NCBI GenBank assembly: GCA_013335425.1
Contig: JAAXVQ010000044.1
Span: forward strand, 1-10,114
Direction of reading: 5' to 3'
Length of the DNA: 10,114 bases
DNA from: Candidatus Firestoneibacteriota bacterium
GTDB lineage: Bacteria > Oederibacteriota > JAAXVQ01
Made by a program: the position numbers and the translations under genes. The notes under the pieces are model-generated. The model searched no databases, had not been told where the DNA came from, and worked only from the letters and a program-made list of their open reading frames with translations. Position 1 is the stretch's first letter; each line of letters begins with the position of its first letter. Shown piece by piece: positions 1 to 4,436 of the stretch.

Positions 1-91
1 TCAGATCCATAGCAGAATTTTCAGCCCAAGTATGGGAAACGATGCTGGAAATTAAAACAAGACCCGGAATGATTTTGTTGAAATGAAACAT
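1..91 (-). CDS. Secreted protein, N-terminal fragment (cut by window edge)
   Basis: This is the first 30 codons of a gene that runs off the left edge. The ATG at 89-91 is preceded by a purine-rich ribosome binding site (AAGGAAAG at 94-101), correctly spaced. The translation starts MFHFNKIIPGLVLISSIVSH and continues TWAENSAMDL. It has a short positively charged start, a hydrophobic core at residues 7-19 and a likely signal peptidase I site after TWA (residue 23), so the mature product should be exported. Nothing of the mature domain is visible, so no function can be given. The gene begins 75 bp after the nitroreductase stop on the same strand with no obvious terminator between, so the two may share a transcript. 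Signal peptide plus ribosome binding site make this a likely real gene despite its short visible length. Confidence 0.68.
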   Translation of the reverse strand, partial: MFHFNKIIPGLVLISSIVSHTWAENSAMDL

Positions 92-166
92 AACTTTCCT
101 TTCAAAATTGAAGTGGCACAATTGCTATACTGTTCAAGGGGATGTAAAGATTCCGAAGCAATGCGT

Positions 167-772
167 TTAAGCAAGTTTTTTTACAATGATTTCCAAGGGG
201 CGTTTCACGGGCCCCTTGTGCATTCTCGCCGGATAACCGATCGGCACCACGGCCATGAATTCTCCCCGGGGTTCCCCCAAAAGCTGGAGCACTTCGTCTT
301 TCAACAAGAAAAGGATGCCCAACCATACTGCGGCCAATCCCAAGGAGGTTGCCGCCAGCAATAAATTTTCAACGGCCGCGGCCGAACTTTGGATTTCCAT
401 GGTCCGAAAAAAATCATGTGACAGGTCGCTTTCCAAGCCAAAAAGCGTTTTACCGTGTTCGATCAGCTCGCCGGTGTTGGCCACGGCAATCACCGTGGGT
501 GCGCCGGCAATGGAGCGTGAAGCCATACGCAGGAGGATGGAAGCGGAACGCGGAAAATCATTTGCACGGGCATTGATCAGCTCGGCCATTTCCCGTTTTT
601 TTTCGCCCTCCACCACGATAAATCGCCACGACTGCTGATTATGCGCCGAAGGGGCGACATTGGCGGCTTTTAGCACCGCCGTAACCGCCTCGGCAGGCAC
701 GGGCATTTCCAAAAAAGTACGAATACTGTGCCGGTCATGGATGACACGCAATGTCTCATTATCAAGATTCAC
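167..772 (-). CDS. Nitroreductase-family FMN oxidoreductase
   Basis: This 201-residue protein has the normal length for the NAD(P)H-dependent nitroreductase family, cytoplasmic FMN enzymes usually working as dimers. Visible landmarks are the N-terminal FMN phosphate-binding RHSIRTF (residues 14-20), APSAHNQQSWRF (40-51), the dimer-interface and FMN helix EIQSSAAAVENLLLAATSLGL (about 126-146) with AVWLG after it, and VPIGYPA (176-182) near the C-terminus. The start codon is GTG at 770-772. It is chosen because GGAGGG at 779-784 lies six bases upstream and the reading frame begins the family's usual N-terminus there. The true substrate (nitroaromatic, quinone, flavin or other) cannot be read from sequence; members with this motif set are functionally diverse. 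It is divergent from the TPR gene, and the two share a compact promoter region. Confidence 0.93.
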   Translation of the reverse strand: MNLDNETLRVIHDRHSIRTFLEMPVPAEAVTAVLKAANVAPSAHNQQSWRFIVVEGEKKREMAELINARANDFPRSASILLRMASRSIAGAPTVIAVANTGELIEHGKTLFGLESDLSHDFFRTMEIQSSAAAVENLLLAATSLGLAAVWLGILFLLKDEVLQLLGEPRGEFMAVVPIGYPARMHKGPVKRPLEIIVKKLA

Positions 773-774
773 GA

Positions 775-803
775 TTTACCCTCCGCGACGGTAATGTTAT
801 AAT
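775..803 (+). promoter_or_regulatory. Sigma-70-type promoter of the TPR gene
   Basis: The -35 box is TTTACC at 775-780 (4 of 6 consensus bases), the spacer is exactly 17 bp, and the -10 box is a perfect TATAAT at 798-803. Transcription would begin near 810. This places the upstream in-frame ATG at 751 outside the transcript and excludes it as the TPR protein start. Confidence 0.7.
779..784 (-). promoter_or_regulatory. Ribosome binding site deciding the GTG start of the nitroreductase
   Basis: The minus strand reads GGAGGG, a near-perfect Shine-Dalgarno sequence, six bases before the GTG at 770-772. It supports the non-ATG start. It overlaps the -35 box of the divergent TPR gene by two bases. 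Confidence 0.75.
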
Positions 804-830
804 AGTATATGAATTTCTATTTTACTTCAA
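804..830 (-). promoter_or_regulatory. Candidate divergent promoter of the nitroreductase gene
   Basis: On the minus strand a TATACT -10 box (804-809) follows a TTGAAG -35 box (825-830) with a short 15-bp spacer. Transcription would begin near 798, giving a leader of about 25 bases. The -10 box abuts the opposing TATAAT at 798-803, so the two promoters would compete for RNA polymerase. The short spacer keeps confidence moderate. Confidence 0.4.
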
Positions 831-885
831 CGTACTTACGCAGATTATGCTTACCAAAAAAGCCTTTTCAGTCGATAATGCCGGT

Positions 886-2070
886 ATGAATATCCGAAAA
901 GCCTCATTCTTAACGGTTTTGCTTGTGTGTGCCGCTTATGGCGGCACGGTCGGCAATGCCTGGGCCTCACCCAACGCAGAGCATGACTCCGAAAATCCCG
1001 CTTTGAAAATGGCGAACAAAAATCAAGCTATCCAGCATTTTCAGTTGGGGAAAAATTTACAACAACGAAAGTTATACCAAGGCGCCATTTTGGAATTTGG
1101 AAAAGCTTTGGCATTAGACCCCGGCTGGGAAGAAGCCAGGTTGGCCCTTTCCTGGGCAAAACAGGATCTTGCCCGAAACCAACAACTGGAAACCAAACAA
1201 GCGGCTTCCCTGCCGGATTTGATTAAAAAAGCGCAGAGTTTTTATGACCGGGGACGTCGTTTGGAAGCCGAGGAAAACCTTATCGATGCCGCCTTGGCTT
1301 ACAAAGAGGCGCTCGCAACTTTGGCAGGGTTTCCCGAGGCCAAACTTGCCCTTAAACGCATTCAAGCCAAAGCCGGCACCTCCCTGGAACGGCCGCCGGT
1401 TGAAAACACGCCCCGGGAGCCGCTTCAAAATACAGTCAACGCATCTTCCTCTTCCACGGAACAGGCTTTAAACATTCTTGGCAATCAACCGAAAACCTCC
1501 AAGTTGGCCACTGATATCGTTCTGTCTCATCCCGTAAAAACGGGCAGAGTCCAACCGGCTGCTACGGCGGCAGACACCAAAGTCAGTCAAGCGGTGCAAA
1601 TGCATTACCTCAACGGCACGCAATCTTATGACAGCGGGGATTACGCCGCCGCGATCGCGGAGTTCCAACTGATTTTAGAATTTGTCCCGCACCATAAAGG
1701 CGCGCTTTACAAGTTGGAGCAAGCGCGAAAAAAACGCGCTGAAGAGATCGCTGTCGCCGAACGAAAAATCGAAGAAGCGGCGGCGGCCGGAGACACGGTT
1801 GGAAAACTTAAAGCCATGCACGATATGACCGTCATGGACCCGGACAACCGGAAAATCTCCGAAGCGTGGGATTTGGCCCGCAACCAGAATCAGGATCTGG
1901 TGGAAAAACTCTACCGCCAGGGGGTGGATTTATATGCACGGGAAAATTATACGGATGCCTTGAAAAAATGGGAAATGGCTCTGAATTTAAACCCCTACCA
2001 TAAGAAGTCCACAGAATCCATCAAACAGGTCAGGGAAAAGCTATTGCGCATATCCGATCAAAAACAATAG
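886..2070 (+). CDS. Exported TPR-repeat protein
   Basis: This 394-residue protein has a Sec signal peptide: charged start MNIRK, hydrophobic core at about residues 8-16, and a type I cleavage site after AWA (residue 27). The mature part holds TPR-type helical hairpins at about residues 47-100 (ending in ALALDPG), 107-160, 237-280 (SGDYAAAIAEFQLILEF), 290-335 and 337-385 (ENYTDALKKWEMALNLNPY). A Pro/Ser/Thr-rich, probably disordered linker (about 163-233) separates the first two from the last three. TPR arrays bind protein partners, so an envelope scaffold or assembly role is plausible, but no partner is shown. The ATG at 886 is chosen because it gives a standard signal peptide; an in-frame ATG at 847 would add 13 residues. 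Neither has a clear Shine-Dalgarno sequence. The frame is open back to 751, but that part lies upstream of the promoter. Confidence 0.85.
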   Translation: MNIRKASFLTVLLVCAAYGGTVGNAWASPNAEHDSENPALKMANKNQAIQHFQLGKNLQQRKLYQGAILEFGKALALDPGWEEARLALSWAKQDLARNQQLETKQAASLPDLIKKAQSFYDRGRRLEAEENLIDAALAYKEALATLAGFPEAKLALKRIQAKAGTSLERPPVENTPREPLQNTVNASSSSTEQALNILGNQPKTSKLATDIVLSHPVKTGRVQPAATAADTKVSQAVQMHYLNGTQSYDSGDYAAAIAEFQLILEFVPHHKGALYKLEQARKKRAEEIAVAERKIEEAAAAGDTVGKLKAMHDMTVMDPDNRKISEAWDLARNQNQDLVEKLYRQGVDLYARENYTDALKKWEMALNLNPYHKKSTESIKQVREKLLRISDQKQ

Positions 2071-2111
2071 CTTGACTTGCATCGCTCCAGCCTTCACACC
2101 ATCCTCGAAAC

Positions 2112-2636
2112 TCAGGCCAGAAACCCCATTACCATATAGAACAGCCCCAATGCTCCAAACCCGATTCCCACCAGCCACATGAATTGCTTTTTAATGAACA
2201 CACCGACGGAGTTCAGCATGATTGCAATTTGCAGAAGCATTACCGCCAAACCAAATTGACCGGAATGTTTTTTAAAGGCATCAGTATCCTTGCCGAGCTG
2301 TTCCGCGGTCGCCTTAATTTCGTTTTTCTCCTGATTGTACCGCTGAATGTCCGATTGAAATTTCCCCAAAACCGCTGTAATCAATTTTCGTTCCGCCGGG
2401 CTTTTCGCCATGGACAATTGCAGTTCCAGCAGGTCCCTTTGAGTTTCGGAAATATGCTGTTTGGTGCTTTTGGACTGGAAGTAAGACCAGGCGTTGGTCT
2501 GTTGGGTGGTTAAGAGTTGAACTTTGGTGGAATAGCCGCCGCCCTTAAGCGAGGAAATCGCCGCGGAAACGGCCAAAATGGTGGTTACAATGGCCGCCCA
2601 TTGCGTCCAGCGTTCTTTAAGCAATTCAATGACCAT
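2112..2636 (-). CDS. DUF4337-like small membrane protein
   Basis: This 174-residue protein has an N-terminal hydrophobic helix at about residues 13-30 (AAIVTTILAVSAAISSLK), a hydrophilic helical middle (about 35-125) and two C-terminal membrane helices (about 128-147 and 153-173). The signature GGGYSTK, then NAWSYFQSKSTKQH (48-61), matches what I know of the DUF4337 family, where a short stretch with a W-x-Y/F-x-x-KS-x-KQ core follows the first membrane helix. The family has no established function; an inner-membrane location with a central helical domain is all that can be inferred. The ATG is supported by AAGGAAG at 2644-2650, seven bases upstream. The gene converges on the TPR gene with only 41 bp between stop codons, and I see no strong hairpin terminator there. 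Confidence 0.88.
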   Translation of the reverse strand: MVIELLKERWTQWAAIVTTILAVSAAISSLKGGGYSTKVQLLTTQQTNAWSYFQSKSTKQHISETQRDLLELQLSMAKSPAERKLITAVLGKFQSDIQRYNQEKNEIKATAEQLGKDTDAFKKHSGQFGLAVMLLQIAIMLNSVGVFIKKQFMWLVGIGFGALGLFYMVMGFLA

Positions 2637-2680
2637 GGTTCAGCTTCCTTTTCTATGAATTAATGCGACCAAGCGGAGGT

Positions 2681-2709
2681 ATTTTGCAGGAAAAAAGTTT
2701 GCTTGTCAA
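2681..2709 (-). promoter_or_regulatory. Sigma-70-type promoter of the DUF4337-like gene
   Basis: On the minus strand a perfect TTGACA (2704-2709) is followed by a 17-bp spacer and CAAAAT (2681-2686, 4 of 6 matches). Transcription would start near 2674, giving a leader of about 38 bases that ends in the AAGGAAG ribosome binding site. The promoter lies about 50 bp from the MITE-like element and is not part of it. Confidence 0.6.
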
Positions 2710-2789
2710 TCGGCTGTCCGGGAGGAACAAAAAAAATTGAAATTCCGATTTCAGCGTACTAGGAGCCTGTCGGACTTTCTCCTCAGAGA

Positions 2790-2798
2790 TGGTATAAT
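2790..2798 (+). promoter_or_regulatory. Perfect extended -10 promoter motif inside the MITE-like element
   Basis: The sequence TGGTATAAT at 2790-2798 fits the extended -10 consensus TGnTATAAT exactly. No good -35 box is present (2770-2775 is TCGGAC), which extended -10 promoters can tolerate. Transcription would start at about 2805, at the foot of the central hairpin, and run towards the 3' end of the DUF2378-like gene in antisense. Confidence 0.45.
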
Positions 2799-2804
2799 AG
2801 CGCC

Positions 2805-2832
2805 GTTATCCCCTTTTGCAAAAAGGGATAAC
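2805..2832. repeat. Central hairpin of the MITE-like element
   Basis: GTTATCCC (2805-2812) pairs perfectly with GGGATAAC (2825-2832). One C/A mismatch and a TTTT/AAAA inner stem around a central GC complete a 28-base near-palindrome. There is no T-run directly after it on either strand, so it is not a typical intrinsic terminator. Confidence 0.75.
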
Positions 2833-2996
2833 ACACAGGCACCTTTATTCGCGAGCCATTCGGAGCGGTATTTGGATCTTTCGAAGATTTAAGTCCGACA
2901 GGTTCCTAGGTTGGAAAATCAGCTCGATCTTTTTCCGGAAATTTTAAATGCCTGCTAATGGACCAAGCTGAGAGCGTTGCTTTCAACACCTTAATA

Positions 2997-3560
2997 TTAA
3001 GCGTCCCAATAGTAGTCAAAACGGCAGAATTTGTCACCGCGGGCCATGCAATTCGGATGTATAGTCCTGACATTTTTCGCGCCGACCAAGCGCAGGACTT
3101 CGGCCATATACCCAAAATTGGCAAACTCATGATGCACGGGAATATCGGGCATGTCGACGACTCTCAATTCACAATGCGAACCCGCGATGGATTCCATGCT
3201 TAATTTGCCGCTGTCGTAATAGCGTGCCCAGAGTTGTGCGGCTTTGCCGAAGATCGCTTTGGGGGTCAACACCAGGAAAAAAATGCGGTAAATTCCTTTC
3301 GTGTCCATCCTGGCAATTTCGCTGTTATAATCGAGAATCATCTGTTTGTCACCTTTGCCGAAGAGCTTATCCGCCAAGAGCATGTACCGCGTATAAGCGC
3401 CGTAATCCACCCAACCAATGGGCAAAATGGGTTTGCCAAACAGCAATTTTTGATCATCCGCGCTTAATTGGGACTTGATTTTTTCATCCGCGGCCGCCCC
3501 GATTTTTTTTATCACAAGCGATTGAAAAGCCAGGAACGCCGTACCTTTGGCATTGGCCAT
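2997..3560 (-). CDS. DUF2378/V4R-like sensor-domain protein (paralogue A)
   Basis: This 187-residue protein has no signal peptide or membrane helix. It opens with KGTAFLAFQ (5-13), has GIYRIFFLVLTPKAIFGKAA (89-108) and LWARYYDSGKLSME (110-123), and ends with an NVRTIHPNC-MARGDKF-C-RF segment in which Cys171 and Cys179 are seven residues apart. This fits the DUF2378 (TIGR02265, myxobacterial paralogue) type, which resembles V4R and haem-NO-binding folds that hold small ligands. The ligand and output are unknown; no catalytic motif is seen. The ATG at 3558-3560 is supported by AAAGGAAG (3570-3577). The next gene upstream on the same strand is a diverged paralogue, with 159 bp between. The assignment rests on motif resemblance. 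Confidence 0.8.
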   Translation of the reverse strand: MANAKGTAFLAFQSLVIKKIGAAADEKIKSQLSADDQKLLFGKPILPIGWVDYGAYTRYMLLADKLFGKGDKQMILDYNSEIARMDTKGIYRIFFLVLTPKAIFGKAAQLWARYYDSGKLSMESIAGSHCELRVVDMPDIPVHHEFANFGYMAEVLRLVGAKNVRTIHPNCMARGDKFCRFDYYWDA

Positions 3561-3610
3561 GAAAGAACACTTCCTTTCATTAGAGTTGATTAAATTATTC
3601 GCCGGCTTAC

Positions 3611-3633
3611 ATGCCTTTGAAAATCAAAGACAT
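3611..3633. other. Intergenic 10-bp hairpin upstream of paralogue A
   Basis: ATGCCTTTGA (3611-3620) pairs with TCAAAGACAT (3624-3633) around a three-base loop. All ten positions pair in the minus-strand RNA, counting one G-U. No T-run follows on either strand, so it is not a clear terminator. If the two DUF2378-like genes are co-transcribed, this hairpin would lie in the spacer, about 50 bases before the start of paralogue A, where it could act in mRNA processing or as an operator. Confidence 0.4.
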
Positions 3634-3719
3634 CCTAAATTAGGCCTGTTTAAAATTATCGGAAATTAAGGTCGATCCTTTAGTATTTGAAGTATAAATA
3701 ATCTCACCTTATTCTCCGC

Positions 3720-4289
3720 TTATTTCCAGGTGAAGTGAAATTCACAATTGGAATCATGATTGGCACGGCATTTTACTTCCTGCCCTTGACAATTTTTCCC
3801 CCCGGTAGCTTCCAAGGCTTGGAGTATCCCCCCAAGCTCGGTTTTACAGTAAATTTTAGGTGGATTAATCGGTGAATGAATGGTGCATTGCATCTGACCG
3901 TCGGAGACTTGGACAATGCTCAAGGTTTCATGGTCGAAATACATCTTCCACAAGGCCGGAGCCTTGGAAAGAACCCAAGAGGTATTGAGTATGCCCATCA
4001 TCATGCGGTATATGCTGTTGAGTCCGTCGCCGATGATTTTTTTACCGATCTCGACACCCAACATGGGATGCGCTGGCCCCATTTGCTTTTCAATTTCCTG
4101 CAGCAGGACAAAGTATGCTTCCAGCGGATACCACTTGGAAGAAAGCACCAAGCCGGAAAACAAGGAGTGCATTTGCGGAGGCAAACCGGCTATAACGCGT
4201 TGCCAAACTTCTTCCCCGCCGCGCTCCTTCACGAAATCGGACACGGATTTAACACAACTTCCTTTGATGTTGGATTGATCGCCGGGCAT
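3720..4289 (-). CDS. DUF2378/V4R-like sensor-domain protein (paralogue B)
   Basis: This 189-residue soluble protein has the same layout as its neighbour: KGSCVKSVSDFV (9-20), SSKWYPLEAYFVLLQEIEK (50-68, close to the SSWYPL.YV.LL style of DUF2378 proteins), SIYRMMMGIL (92-101), ALWKMYFDHETLSI (112-125) and a C-terminal Cys174-x7-Cys182 pair followed by EFHFTW. Overall identity to paralogue A looks low, but the motifs and the Cys spacing match, which points to an old duplication. Its ligand and role are unknown. The ATG at 4287-4289 is supported by GAGGGGTG (4297-4304). A candidate promoter (4339-4367) lies just upstream, after the end of the giant GH65 gene. Confidence 0.8.
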   Translation of the reverse strand: MPGDQSNIKGSCVKSVSDFVKERGGEEVWQRVIAGLPPQMHSLFSGLVLSSKWYPLEAYFVLLQEIEKQMGPAHPMLGVEIGKKIIGDGLNSIYRMMMGILNTSWVLSKAPALWKMYFDHETLSIVQVSDGQMQCTIHSPINPPKIYCKTELGGILQALEATGGKNCQGQEVKCRANHDSNCEFHFTWK

Positions 4290-4338
4290 GGAATATCACC
4301 CCTCTTGGAAATGTCGACGGAAGTATCTTGGTACATTT

Positions 4339-4367
4339 AGAATAGCCTACTTTTACTCCAAAAGCAA
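4339..4367 (-). promoter_or_regulatory. Candidate promoter of paralogue B
   Basis: On the minus strand TTGCTT (4362-4367) is followed by a 17-bp spacer and TATTCT (4339-4344). The boxes match consensus at 3 and 4 of 6 positions. Transcription would start near 4333 with a leader of about 45 bases. The -35 box sits in the T-rich tail of the candidate terminator of the upstream gene. Confidence 0.35.
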
Positions 4368-4391
4368 AAGAAAAATCCCCGACAAGTGGGA
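4361..4391 (-). terminator. Candidate weak intrinsic terminator of the GH65 giant gene
   Basis: About 45 bases after the stop at 4437, the minus-strand RNA has TCCC (4388-4391) pairing with GGGA (4376-4379) around an 8-base loop, followed by a long T-rich tract TTTTTCTTTTGCTTT. The stem is only four base pairs, so the call rests mainly on the T-tract and position. Confidence 0.35.
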
Positions 4392-4436
4392 GGCGATAAT
4401 CTAATCATGGGTTACAAGCAATAATAGATAAGTCAG

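Larger units (their letters stand above)
2759..2909. mobile_element. MITE-like palindromic element, 151 bp with CTAG ends
   Basis: The ends are inverted repeats: 2759-2777 reads CTAGGAGCCTGTCGGACTT, and the reverse complement of 2891-2909 is the same except for one base (18 of 19). The repeat identity stops at CTAG on both sides. If CTAG is a 4-bp target duplication, the element proper is 2763-2905 with 15-bp terminal repeats. Each end also has a small subterminal hairpin (TCTC-CTCA-GAGA at 2778-2789; ATCTT-TCG-AAGAT at 2876-2888), and the centre has a larger one (2805-2832). It carries no open frame for a transposase, so any movement would need one elsewhere in the genome. A CTAG target resembles the YTAR preference of some IS5-group elements, but I cannot assign the parent family. 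It lies in the gap between the DUF4337-like and DUF2378-like genes. Confidence 0.8.

Noticed and set aside
751..885. Longer N-terminus for the TPR protein beginning at ATG 751
   Set aside because: The frame is open, but the best promoter (-10 at 798-803) lies downstream of 751 and the extra residues would bury the signal peptide. The stretch also overlaps the nitroreductase start.
2914..2980. Possible terminator after paralogue A (TCAGCT...AGCTGA then TTTT on the minus strand)
   Set aside because: The loop would be more than 40 bases and the stem only about six, so stable folding is unlikely.
2958..3203. 81-codon plus-strand frame downstream of the MITE-like extended -10
   Set aside because: It is mostly antisense to the conserved C-terminus of paralogue A and shows no family features. 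The promoter motif may still make non-coding antisense RNA.
3876..4340. 154-codon plus-strand open frame opposite paralogue B
   Set aside because: It is antisense to a gene with recognisable family motifs and a good ribosome binding site, and its translation has no recognisable domain.
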